From Methanosarcina sp. ERenArc_MAG2 (GTDB lineage Archaea; Halobacteriota; Methanosarcinia; Methanosarcinales; Methanosarcinaceae), in the NCBI GenBank assembly GCA_023955635.1, contig JAMXHR010000010.1, positions 186,001 through 250,000 on the forward strand: a stretch of 64,000 bases of DNA. Reading direction: 5' to 3'. The translations under genes were made by a program, and so were the position numbers. The notes beneath the pieces are model-generated. The model was not told the DNA's origin and ran no database searches. It saw only the letters and a program-made list of their open reading frames with translations. Shown here piece by piece: positions 9,113 to 18,382 of the stretch (the stretch's first letter is position 1; every line of letters begins with the position of its first letter).

Positions 9113-11405
9113 TTATTTTTCTTCTGTTACTGTGAACCTTATAATGAACTCAATTCCATTGTTCCTTTTTAGTTCGAGTTTCCCATCTAACTGATCTACA
9201 AGGATGGTTATCAGCTGTATTCCAAGAGTATCGGAGTTTTCCAAATCAAGGTTTTCAGGAATGCCTGCACCGTTGTCTGAAACGGTCAGAGTAAAACCGG
9301 TACCCTTATTGCCTTCCTTTTTGTGTTCTCCATTTTCTTCTCTACGGAGTTTGACTCGGATTTCTCCTTCATCTCTGCCGGGAAATGCATGTTTGAGAGA
9401 ATTGGAAACAAGTTCATTGACAATTATTCCTAAAGGAACAGCAATATCCATATCAAAGAATGCATTCTCTTTCATATCCATGATCAGGCGGATATTTTTG
9501 TCACTAATTATATAAGTCTGGAAAAGGTTTTCAGCTAACTTTCTAATGTATTCAGAAAAGTTTAGCGTATCAGTATCTTCCCCTTCATAGAGTTCTTCAT
9601 GGATAAGAGCCATAGATATAACCCGGTTCTGGCTTTCCCTGAAAGCCTCAATAACTTTAGGGTTATCGAACTTATTAGCCTGTAGATCAAGCAGAGAAGA
9701 AATTACCTGCAGATTATTCTTGATTCTATGATGGATTTCTTTTTTCTGGCAGCTTCGGTTTTCTCCAGGGATTTTTCCGCCTTGATTCGTTCAGTAATAT
9801 CTCTGGCAATGACTGAAATAGCAACCAGCCTTCCAGATGTATCAGAAATTGGAGAAACAGTTATTGAAACAGTTATTAGCGTACCATCGTTTTTTAACCG
9901 TGAAGTTTCGTAATTCTTGATCTTTATTCCCTGTTTAATTCTGTCAATCAACTTTTTGATTTCATCTTTAAGATTATCCGGTGCTAGTATTGATGCATTT
10001 TTTCCGAGAATTTTTTCGATGAATAACCATAAATCTGCGCTGCGCCTCTATTCCAGCTTGTAATAATACCATCAAGAGACATAGTTACAATAGCATCTTG
10101 TGATGATTCCACAATATTTGCTAAGTTCTGAATTTTCTCTTCTGCTATTTTACATTCGGTAATATCCTGAACTATTCCCTTTATTCGAACAGGCGTATTC
10201 TCCGCGTCAAAAATAACCCTGGATTGCATACGCACTGTACGCTCTTCCCCATCAGACGAGATAATCCGGTAATCAATACTGTAAGGCTTTCTATTCATAG
10301 CTCTGTTAGTAGCGCTATTGACATAATCTCGATCGCCGGGGTGCACATAATTCAAAAACTCTTTATAAGTTGGATATGGTTCTTGAGGGTTACGTCCGAA
10401 AATGCGACATAGTTCATCAGACCAGTATGATTTATCATTTGCAATTTCCCACTCCCAATGTCCAATGTGAGCCATTTTTTGAGCTTCAGCAAGACTTTTT
10501 CACTTTCTTTCAATAAGTTATAAGCCTTCTCAAGCTCTGCTGTACGTTCTTTAACTTTCACTTCCAAATTTTCATGTGCTTTTTTAAGGGCTTCTTCTGT
10601 TTTTTTGCGTTCGACTACTTGTGCAATCAAAAAAGCCACTGAATTGAGAAAGTAAGTATCGTCTGATGTAAACTTCTTTTTTCGTGGAATTGACAACAAG
10701 TACTCCATAGATTTTTCCCATACTGCCAATTATAACACTTGCTCCGCTAGCCACGCCATGAATTTTCAGTATTTCCGGTTTCTTAAAGCGGTTTTCTTCT
10801 TCGAAGTCATCTACGATTACAGGCCCTCTTGAAAGTAAGGTATACCCTGCTTGGGATCCCTTTTCCCCTTCAACAATATTTTTTCCCACAAACTCAGGTT
10901 TCCATCCGATTCCAGCCCTTAACAGAAATTTTCCGTCGGGCATGAGTTCCATAATTTTGCAGTACTCCTGTTCAAGGATGCTTGCAATCAGCTCTAAGCT
11001 CTCATCCATGAAGGTTTGAAGGCTTTCGTACTTAAGGGAGATTTTTCCTATCTTGTAGAGAACATCATTCTGTTTTTCCTTGATACGGAGTTTTTCTTCA
11101 AGCTCTTTCTGGTCGCTTATATCGAATCCGTAAATATTTACGCGTCCTTCTTCGGGCAAGGGGTGAAAAGCGACCAGGTATATTCTTTTCCCCACTTTAA
11201 CTTCCATTTTTTCCGGGCTATTCCGGGAAATTACCCTTTGCACAAAATCTCCGATACATGAAGGCAGTTTTTCTCCGATTCCCACGCCCCACTCATACAA
11301 TAAGGTTTCACCTGCCCTATTTGAGTAAAGAACCGTCCCATCCTTTTCCACACTGAGCACGGGATTCGGGTTTATTGACGGAAATTGCTCCAATGTTGCT
11401 TTCAT
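9113..11405 (-). CDS. PAS/GAF multi-sensor histidine kinase, HisKA_2 type (five frameshifts)
   Basis: Collinear frames on the minus strand reconstruct one kinase of about 765 residues. It begins with PAS (MKATLEQFPSINPNPVL), followed by GAF (about 100-240), a coiled coil (KAHENLEVKVKERTAELE), PAS/PAC (HIGHWEWEIANDKSYWSD), another PAS (ANIVESSQDAIVTMSLDG) and PAS/PAC. It ends in HisKA_2 (EIHHRIKNNLQVISSL, phospho-His) and HATPase_c (NELVSNSLKHAF, SDNGAGIPE). No membrane segment is seen, so it is cytoplasmic. The five breaks lie at A-runs on the coding strand near 10686, 10490, 9998 and 9738 and at adjacent runs. Each is repaired by one base. It may be intact in the organism; partner regulator unknown. 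Confidence 0.8.
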
Positions 11406-11489
11406 TTATCCTCTTCAGGTTCCTTTTCTTTGACAACAATATGTCTATATTTAATAAGCAGTGAGAATAGATTAATATTTTAATTATTA

Positions 11490-11702
11490 CATTACTATTC
11501 ATTGGTCATCGGTTAAGGAATTTTCTTGCCTGAAAGCTATCGATTTTGCATCTTAATCATGATTAAACTTTGGCCTTTTTACATGAAATCGATACTCTGT
11601 TCCAGTCTACAATATGTTAAAATTTATAACAACTGTTGTGGAAATAAAGGCAATTTATCACGATTCCTCACTTAACCGAAGACGCATGCATTACTATTTA
11701 TT
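11490..11702. mobile_element. MITE (CATCGGTTAA family), copy B, 185 bp plus target duplications
   Basis: The body 11504-11688 aligns end to end, without length change, with copy A at 4505-4689. The flanking repeats are CATTACTATTCATT (11490-11503) and CATTACTATTTATT (11689-11702), differing at one base. Both copies sit in targets ending ATTCATT or similar, which suggests target preference. The next element begins two bases beyond the right duplication. Confidence 0.85.
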
Positions 11703-11704
11703 TG

Positions 11705-12006
11705 TTCTATTATCTATCCTAGATTCGGCAGGTCGACATTAAAAATTAGAATATTTTTCCGATACCGTTTTTGAATATTAGCTAACTATATATTGGGTTT
11801 AAAGTTGGTTAACGCGTGGCTCAATTCCCACGACATATATAAGTACTGAATCATTTTTTCATTGAAGTTTTGTATGAGAAATTAATAATTGGTCATATGT
11901 AAACCTAATAACTGCATACAATTATGGAGCATCACTTCAAAATCGCCATCAACAAAAATATTGAAAATTAATTGTCGACCTGCCGAATCTAGGATAGATA
12001 ATAGAA
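11705..12006. mobile_element. 302-bp element with 34-bp perfect terminal inverted repeats
   Basis: Positions 11705-11738 and 11973-12006 are exact reverse complements over 34 bp (core TAGATTCGGCAGGTCGACA). The 234-bp interior is A+T-rich with no credible coding frame; it contains a small hairpin (CGTGG/CCACG). I see no target-site duplication. It is probably a MITE or the remains of an internally deleted IS, inserted directly beside MITE copy B. Confidence 0.7.
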
Positions 12007-12128
12007 TTATATCTGATGTGAAATATCAAGTCGTTATTGAGTGATGAAATTATTCTTAAAAAGTTAAATATTTAGTGCAATTGATTTCTTTAAAACTTTA
12101 AAAGTCAAAGCCCTTGATCTAAGATCTT

Positions 12129-13726
12129 GAGTCTTTTTAATTTTTTCTGGATCTTCTTCAATTTTGAAAAAATCAAGAAATTTCATTCTAATTTGAGTAA
12201 ACTAATCTACTCACTTTGAGAAAGTTTATTTATTGATGCAAGAGCTCATATAATTTTTTTGTTACATACCCTATTTTTATGGAGATTTTCATCAGCTACC
12301 GCTATAGGAATTTCATTTTAAATTGAAGAGTTATTTTTTCTTCTACCTTTATCCATATTGGAATCTTGCCCTCATTAAAGGAGAGAATCCTCTCCATTTA
12401 CCAGTGTGGAAACACCGTTTGTTGAAATAAGTAAACAAATTGTAACAAAAATTAGTTAGACCAGTATCAGTTTTGAATGATCTTGCTTTGTCTACAATAT
12501 CACCTATCAAAGAAAATATCTTTTCCATTGTGTTATCTGTCTCAGGTGTAAAACCCTTTTTCAAGAAACTTACATTTTTCGTGAAAATCTCTTTTGCATA
12601 AGAAATTGCTTTATGAGACGCTTTTGAAAGTTCCAGACCAGAATCCAATTCTCGGATCTTTTGAAAACATACAACAGCACTGATAACCGTATCAGAACGT
12701 ATTAATTGACATATCTCATTGTACACAAGCTCATCATTACCTGGAATATTTGTGATGGAATTGAATTCGTCACTGTATCTCTTACTAACGTTTTTTAATT
12801 GATGAAACACGCAAAAGGAGTGAGCCACTTCAGGGAAGATACTTTTTACAGCTCCAATAATTGCTTTATCTTCGTCAGAAACGATCTTTTGTATTTTACC
12901 TTCAGGAAATCGGTTTTTTATTCGTATGAAAAGAGGCATCAGAGCTTCAATTGTTGGTAATCTGTCAGTTATCTCAAAATCCAAAACGACCTTTTCTTTT
13001 GTGGCAATAACGTAAACAGATTTATATCGCATCTTTTTCCATTCTTTTTCTGAAATTTCTCTTCCCAACAGAGTTTCAAATTTCTTTTTCCACCCTTTCT
13101 TGATCCAATCTCCATCAACATACAATGTTCTGTCAAAAGCAATATTTTGATCTAAAAGTTCTTGCTTTGAAAGCTCTGCTTGTTGTTGCTCATATAACCA
13201 TAATGAAGTGGCACAAGGAGCTCTCCCACAGAAATCAGTTAGTCCTTCTGTATATGTTTCTCCAATTTTTCGAGAATTGTTTAGACTGCATCGCCCATCG
13301 TATCTAACAGACATTTGTTTTTCATAAAACTCATAACTGTAATTTGCAGAACCAGGAACACCAATAATCTGATCATGGAAATGTTTCTTACAAGAAAAAC
13401 AAGTCCAGTATGTAACATCGCGAGCTATAGTACCGTGACTTGATAAAATAAAACGAGTGTAGTGAGAGTTTACATGTAATTTACTTCCACAATCATAACA
13501 ATGAGTAGGAGAATATACAAAGAACATAGGGTAGTATCGATTTTCAACCAAAACCTTTGGTAAAGGAATTATTATTTTTCCGTCAACAACCGTTTTTGCC
13601 ATTGATTTGTCTATTGCGAGGTTCCCTTTTCCCATTCACAACTATATTATATCAATATAATTAAAATATTATTGTTTTGTATGATATGAGGGAAAGTCTG
13701 AAGACCAGAAAATAATAAAAAGTCTC
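12129..13726 (-). mobile_element. 1.6-kb insertion sequence, copy 1 (no target duplication)
   Basis: The element is nearly identical to 35387-36982 over its whole length. Its ends are imperfect inverted repeats: GAGTCTTTTTAATTTTTTC at left and, reverse-complemented, GAGACTTTTTATTATTTTC at right. The 8 bases outside the ends (AAGATCTT and AGAACTTT) do not match, unlike copy 2. The right end abuts a lipoprotein gene lacking its 5' part. This indicates an adjacent deletion or recombination after insertion. Confidence 0.9.
12349..13635 (-). CDS. DDE transposase of the 1.6-kb IS, copy 1
   Basis: This intact 428-residue transposase has an N-terminal zinc ribbon (CYDCGSKL about 43-50; CFSCKKHF about 79-86). 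An RNase H-like core follows, with YVDGDWIKKGW, ATKEKVVLDFEITD, VSDEDKAIIGA and the MULE-like FCVFHQLKNVSKRY. A later ETDNTMEKIFS supplies the probable catalytic Glu. It differs from copy 2 at only a few residues (for example Y43 is D in copy 2; K at the ETDNTMEK site is Q). The IS family is not assigned. Confidence 0.9.
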   Translation of the reverse strand: MGKGNLAIDKSMAKTVVDGKIIIPLPKVLVENRYYPMFFVYSPTHCYDCGSKLHVNSHYTRFILSSHGTIARDVTYWTCFSCKKHFHDQIIGVPGSANYSYEFYEKQMSVRYDGRCSLNNSRKIGETYTEGLTDFCGRAPCATSLWLYEQQQAELSKQELLDQNIAFDRTLYVDGDWIKKGWKKKFETLLGREISEKEWKKMRYKSVYVIATKEKVVLDFEITDRLPTIEALMPLFIRIKNRFPEGKIQKIVSDEDKAIIGAVKSIFPEVAHSFCVFHQLKNVSKRYSDEFNSITNIPGNDELVYNEICQLIRSDTVISAVVCFQKIRELDSGLELSKASHKAISYAKEIFTKNVSFLKKGFTPETDNTMEKIFSLIGDIVDKARSFKTDTGLTNFCYNLFTYFNKRCFHTGKWRGFSPLMRARFQYG

Positions 13727-14619
13727 AGAACTTTATACAGGAACCTGGAAAGGAGGAAGAGACGCTCGTACTTTCAGATGGAGAATTCAGGTGGACGTAT
13801 GCTCCCGATACAAACACGGTAATGAAAACAAAGCTTCCCAAAACTCCGGAATTGGCCAAAAACGACTACATACAGCTTATAGATGGATGTTTGAATGATA
13901 CAAATGTAACATTGCTTGGTGCGGAAAGTCTGGATAATAGGACCACCTACTTACTGGAAACGGCTCCTAAAATAACTCCTGAAGAAACAACTGAAGATTA
14001 TCAGATGGTAGGCAGGACAAAAATCTGGGTAGACAAAGAAAAATGGATGCCACTAAGATACGAGATGTACAACAGCGATGGAAACCTTACAATAAAAATC
14101 GAAATCCGAGATCTGAAAATCAATTCCGGAATTCCGGATTCCGAGTTTGTATTCAACATCCCGGATGGAGCAAAAATAACAACTATGGACTTGGAAGATT
14201 TTAAGCCTCCCGAAGAATTAAGCCTCGAAGAAGCCGGAGAGCAAGCCAGCTTTGAAATCCTAACTCCGGAATATCTGCCTGAAGGCTATACATTTAATCA
14301 TTCTACGGTATACAATAACAGTGAATTTGTCCCTGATGGACAGACTGCCGAAACGGTCATCCTGACATACATCAAAAAGGAGGCCAGCATAATTCTTGCA
14401 GAAACCTTATATGAAGGCCAGCTGCCAGATAATGCAGTTATAGATACCGGTGAAGACATTCAGGTTAATGGGACGGAAGGAAAATACCTTTTCCTGGGCG
14501 AGATGAAAACGTTAAAATGGAAGTCCGGAAACATTGACCTTACCCTTAGTGCTTCTCTGGAAAAAAATGAGATGCTGAAAATAGCAGAGTCGGTTTCGGT
14601 AAAAAAGAAAATTGGGTAA
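13727..14619 (+). pseudogene. Lipoprotein gene (LolA-like plus DUF4367) beheaded by an IS
   Basis: From 13729 the frame reads NFIQEPGKEEETLVLSDGEF, continuing through a LolA/LppX-like half-barrel domain. A C-terminal DUF4367 domain follows (FEILTPEYLPEGYTFNHSTV onward). The signal peptide and first 80 or so residues are missing; the IS right end lies immediately before. The intact paralogue at 18383-19078 shows what was lost. The first roughly 110 bp are almost identical to that paralogue, then the two diverge. An ATG at 13822 is internal, not a natural start. The protein would no longer be exported as a lipoprotein. Confidence 0.85.
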
Positions 14620-14704
14620 AAGAATAAAATTCGAAATTCATATAAAGTACAGGGAAAAACCATTAAATGAAAAAAATAACTAAGTAAGAAGCAGAGATAA
14701 AGAG

Positions 14705-14735
14705 GTAAAGCCCTGAGGCTTTACTACCTTTTTAA
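14705..14735 (+). terminator. Hairpin plus T-tract terminator
   Basis: GTAAAGCC and GGCTTTAC form a perfect 8-bp stem with a 4-base loop, followed by TACCTTTTTAA. It lies 86 bp after the truncated lipoprotein gene. Confidence 0.6.
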
Positions 14736-14810
14736 CAGTTATTTTTTATCCATTGGTATGCGTGCAGGAAAATAAGTACCAAATCCCGAAAATAAAGTGA
14801 TGGTTGGGCC

Positions 14811-15287
14811 ATGAAGATAGACAGTATTGTAAAACAAGAACTATGGCGTTCGATTGCAACTTATTTCTTTTCCTTTATGTCATTTTCCTTTTTAAATCTC
14901 AAAGGATATATCTCAATTAAACCTGAGACTACTCTGATTCTAGCCTTCTTTTTCACAGCAATAGTTTTCTCACTTCTTGTCTGGTATAGAAGAAAGGAAC
15001 AATTGTTGAACCCATCAATTTCTTCAATAATTAATCATATTTTTGAATCAAAGCCTTATGAAGAAAAAACCACAGAGCCTTACGAAAAAGAAGAAATCAA
15101 TATATCTTCCTCGATTCGAAAACATATATGTCTTCTGATTCTTATAATACTCTTATATCTCGCTTGCCTCTACGCATCTTTAGTTTATAATATGGATCAG
15201 ATATCCTGGATTTTGTTTTTATTATTTATGGGACTCACAGACTCAGTACCAAAATCCAGTGATGAACGTAAAATTAAAAATCACTAG
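14811..15287 (+). CDS. Small multi-pass membrane protein, C-terminus replaced by a MITE
   Basis: The 158-residue protein has three to four hydrophobic stretches: about 17-33, 43-60, 104-125 and 131-145. A charged loop (KPYEEKTTEPYEKEEI) lies between the second and third. I do not recognise the family. Translation enters the inverted repeat of the MITE at 15240-15438, so the last 16 residues or so (DSVPKSSDERKIKNH) are encoded by the element and the native C-terminus is lost or altered. No ribosome binding site stands out. It may be non-functional. Confidence 0.55.
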   Translation: MKIDSIVKQELWRSIATYFFSFMSFSFLNLKGYISIKPETTLILAFFFTAIVFSLLVWYRRKEQLLNPSISSIINHIFESKPYEEKTTEPYEKEEINISSSIRKHICLLILIILLYLACLYASLVYNMDQISWILFLLFMGLTDSVPKSSDERKIKNH

Positions 15288-15438
15288 ATTTTGTAATTGG
15301 TTCCAATCCTTGTGATTTTACTTCTAGGTTGAAGCCTTTAGATGTCGAATGTTAATTTTGATTGGAGGCTGAATTCTTCTTACGAATTCAGATTTTCAAT
15401 CAAGAAATGCAAAAATCACTAGATTTTGGACCAGAGTC
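15240..15438. mobile_element. 199-bp MITE related to the IS at 2283-3903
   Basis: The left end (15240-15263, GACTCAGTACCAAAATCCAG...) and right end (15415-15438) are inverted repeats. They match the 25-bp ends of the IS at 2283-3903 at all but about three positions. A further inverted half (ATCACTAGATTTTGTAATTGG) occurs internally at about 15280-15300, giving a nested palindrome. It has no coding capacity. It separates the membrane protein on its left from the inositol-phosphate synthase remnant on its right. Confidence 0.8.
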
Positions 15439-15475
15439 AAAATGTTTTTCATAATATTTTTTTCATCTTGAGGAT

Positions 15476-15759
15476 AGAGAGAAAACTCTTTGGAGAAGTG
15501 ACTATGAACCTTGAACTCCGTTTTTTGTTGTGGATTCTCCTAATTCCGCAGGTATGGTAATAGACACCATTCGTTGCTGCAAGCTGGCACTTGATGACGA
15601 AAAAGACCAAGTCCTTTATTTGACCTCGGTATACTTTATGAAACATCCCCCAAACAGCATCCTGATGTTGATGCATGCCGCATGACCGAGGAGTTATTGC
15701 AGGAAATCTGTAAAAAGGTTCAAGAAAAAGATTCAAGAAAAGACTCAGAATATAATTGA
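15476..15759 (+). pseudogene. myo-Inositol-1-phosphate synthase, C-terminal remnant
   Basis: Plus-strand fragments in successive frames read [37 protein letters not shown] with YFMKHPP, and finally [20 protein letters not shown]. Together these match the C-terminal part of inositol-3-phosphate synthase, where the SPNSAG and YFMKHPP blocks are conserved. At least three frame changes are needed. The 5' two-thirds are absent and the fragment begins just right of a MITE. It is a decayed gene; the enzyme would make inositol-1-phosphate for archaetidylinositol lipids. Confidence 0.75.
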
Positions 15760-15840
15760 AATCCGAATATAAAAAGTTAAATTGAATTTTCCAGGAGAAT
15801 CTCCTTGAGAAATTTTAGATACAAAGGAATTTAAAGGGAA

Positions 15841-16134
15841 TTATTTGGATAATTTTTCTTCTACCTCTTTAGCTCCGGCTTCAAGTTCCTGCTTTTGTTG
15901 AGGGTCAAACTGAAGTAAGAGTGCCTGGAACTCTCCGATGTGCGTTTTTTCTTCTTTTGCTACATCCATAAGGACAGCTCTTATGTTCGTATTTTTTGTT
16001 AAGTTTGCCATCTGTTCATAAAGGTTTACAGCGTCAAACTCGGCGATGATCCCGGCTCTGAGAATCTCTTTATCAATGTCTTCTTCAGATACGTTTTTAA
16101 GGTCCACAGGTATTTTGGATAACAAATTATTCAC
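15841..16134 (-). CDS. Ferritin-like (rubrerythrin-type) diiron protein
   Basis: The 97-residue protein is two helices of a ferritin-like fold. It has AGIIAEFDAVNLYEQMA (helix 1 Glu ligand) and DVAKEEKTHIGEFQALLL (helix 2 EExxH). The short length and EExxH pair are like the encapsulated ferritin or rubrerythrin-like minimal proteins that form dimers or decamers to complete the diiron site. It probably acts in iron oxidation or peroxide stress. No encapsulin gene lies beside it. Upstream AGGGGTGA precedes the ATG. Confidence in the fold is high, in the exact role moderate. Confidence 0.8.
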   Translation of the reverse strand: MNNLLSKIPVDLKNVSEEDIDKEILRAGIIAEFDAVNLYEQMANLTKNTNIRAVLMDVAKEEKTHIGEFQALLLQFDPQQKQELEAGAKEVEEKLSK

Positions 16135-16250
16135 CCCTGCTTAGTGTATATGCAGATATAATCATAAATATTTTTACTAAATTCGGGAAATTTTTTAATC
16201 GTTTTGTTTTTTAATTGTTTTAGTTCTGATATACCTGCAAGGTATTCGGA

Positions 16251-17394
16251 TCAGCCATAGCTGATTCTGTAAATTGCGTTATTCTTATCATCCGAAACAA
16301 GCAGCGCTCCGTCAGGCATTACAAGGATATCCACAGGCCTTCCCCAGGCTGCAAGCCCCGGAGCCACCCATCAGCGAAAGGCTCGTAACTCACAGGCTTT
16401 CCTTTTTCCAGCCTGACAAGGGAAATCCGATACCCGACCGGGATTTTCCGGTTCCATGAACCGTGCTCGGCGATAAAGATCTGGTTTCCGTACTCTTCAG
16501 GAAACATTGTGCCCGTATAAAAGGTCATTCCAAGAGAAGCTACATGCGGACCCAGTTTAATTTCGGGGGTGTGAATTCCGAGCAGTTCCGGAGTTTTCCG
16601 AATTCAGGGTCAGGAATATCTCCCCCGTGGCAATAGGGAAAACCGAAATGCATTCCCTGTTCAGATGCCAGATTAAGTTCGTCCGGAGGTGTATCATCTC
16701 CAAGCCAGTCCCTTCCATTGTCAGTAAACCACAATTCTTCAGTCTCTGGATTCCAATCAAAACCAACGGTATTCCTTATTCCCCTTGCAAAAATCTCAAA
16801 TTGACTTCCATTAGGCTCCATCCTCATTATTGTTCCATACCGCTCGTCTTCCCCTTCCTTATTACAGATATTGCACGGCACTCCGATAGGCACGTAAAGT
16901 TTACCGTCAGGACCAAATTTAATATATTTCCAGCCATGTGCTCGGTCAGATGGGAAATTATCATTGACCACGACAGGTGTCGGTGGGTTTTCAAACCTTG
17001 CTTCAATGTCATCATAGCGGACCACCCTCGAGGTCTCGGCAACGTACAGGGATCCATTCCTGAACGCCACCCCATTTGGCATATCGAGGCCTTCAGCAAG
17101 TACAAGCACCTTGTCAGCTCTACTGTCATTGTTCCTGTCAAGGACCGCATAAACCTTTCCCGCATCCCGGCTTCCAACAAAAAGAGTGCCGTTAGGACTA
17201 AGAGTTATTGACCTTGCACCCTCGACATTCTCAGCATAATAATCAATGGAAAAACCAGGCGGAAGCTTAATGCAGGCAAGCCCTGTCCCGTTTTCCCCGC
17301 AGTCACTAATCGGTACGGTTCTCAGGGCGGCATAAGCTACGAGAATAAGTGCAATAACTGCAAAAAAACCAACTATTATCTTTACCCCTTTCAT
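16251..17394 (-). CDS. Membrane-anchored glucose/sorbosone dehydrogenase-like beta-propeller (two frameshifts)
   Basis: The start chosen is the ATG at 17394 (MKGVKIIVGFFAVIALIL), preceded by GGTGGAG; it gives an N-terminal anchor. The propeller follows: LPPGFSIDYYAENVEGARSI, DRNNDSRADKV, DMPNGVAF, DRAHGWKYIKFGPDGKLYV, FARGIRNTVGFDW and TDNGRDWLGDD. These are typical of PQQ-type soluble glucose dehydrogenase/sorbosone dehydrogenase relatives. Breaks occur at a C5 run near 16572 and a G3 run near 16369; one extra base at each restores GPHVASLGMTFYTG and AAWGRPVDILVMPDGALLVS. The true substrate in methanogens is unknown. It overlaps or abuts the upstream thioredoxin-like gene, suggesting an operon. 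Confidence 0.8.
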
Positions 17395-17432
17395 TTCTCC
17401 ACCACTTTGCTTGAAATTAATTCTCATATTCG

Positions 17433-18070
17433 TCACAGGAGAGCCTTTGCCGCCTCAATAAGTTCTTTTTCGGTCTCAAGACTTGCATATCCATGCCCCT
17501 TCCAGCGGATAATTCCTTTCTGGTCCAGCAAAAAGACATAGGCAAGGTTCGCATCTTCTATCCCAAGGGCTTTCTGGTAGCTCGAATAGTCTCCATAAAA
17601 AGTGACCACATTGTCGTGCTTCTCTACTGGAATTCCTCCTCTCATGCCTGAGTCGATCACCCAGGAGATGACCTTCCAGGCTTCATTTATCATTGGGATT
17701 TCGTAAACCAAAAACCTGCTGTCTTTTCCGAATTTCTGCTCAAATGGCTGAATCCAGGAGTCGATCATGCTCTGGGCACTTCGCACAAAAGCAATGCAGA
17801 TGAGTGTCACCTTTCCTTCCACAATCTTCGGAAAGGTTACAACCCTGCCTGCAAGGGATTTTGATGTGATCTCCGGAAAAGGTTGTCCTATAATCTTTTT
17901 TCGATTTTTTCTGGATTTGCACCCTGTTTTAACGTACCATGCTCCTCTTTTATAAAACTCCCCCAATCAGGAACTGAAATAAAGACTGAGATTATTGTCC
18001 CTATTATAATATTTCTCGGCTTTGTAGAAATGCTTTTTTGAGCCAATAGAGGAGCGATATTCCAGAACAA
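17433..18070 (-). CDS. Membrane-anchored thioredoxin-fold (ATP10-like) protein (frameshifted)
   Basis: The main frame (17433-17966) carries IIGQPFPEITSKSLAGRVVTFPKIVEGKVTLICIAF..SAQSM and later VFLLDQKGIIRWKGHGYAS, the pattern of ATP10/TlpA-like thioredoxin folds without a CxxC pair. The preceding frame (17888-18070) has a hydrophobic segment (NIIIGTIISVFISVPDWGSF) and reads into the same sequence. One extra A in the coding-strand A6 run near 17897 joins them. The N-terminus is uncertain because further frame breaks are possible near 18020. It probably acts outside the cytoplasmic membrane as an assembly or redox factor with the propeller gene downstream. Confidence 0.6.
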
Positions 18071-18382
18071 AGCATCTCGCCGTGTTCCGCATCGTAACTC
18101 CAGATATCTCTTTGAACCTGAATATCGACGTGAATATTAATTTCAAATCGGCAAACATGTTATTTTTTGCTATTGTTTATTTATAAAAGAAATTTTTTAT
18201 ATATTATTTAGTAAAGAAATTCAAAAAAAGAAAGATCTTATATTATTTGTCACTCCTGTTTAAGATACGTGTAAATTCTTACCTCCAAAAAAGAAATATT
18301 TTGAGATCCTAGAAGAAGACACTGTATTCAACTATTCAAAGAATCTGAATCTAATGGCTCTAAATTAAAAAAATACCTGAAG

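Noticed and set aside
15449..15736. 95-codon minus-strand frame
   Set aside because: It is the antisense of the inositol-phosphate synthase remnant, which is on the plus strand.
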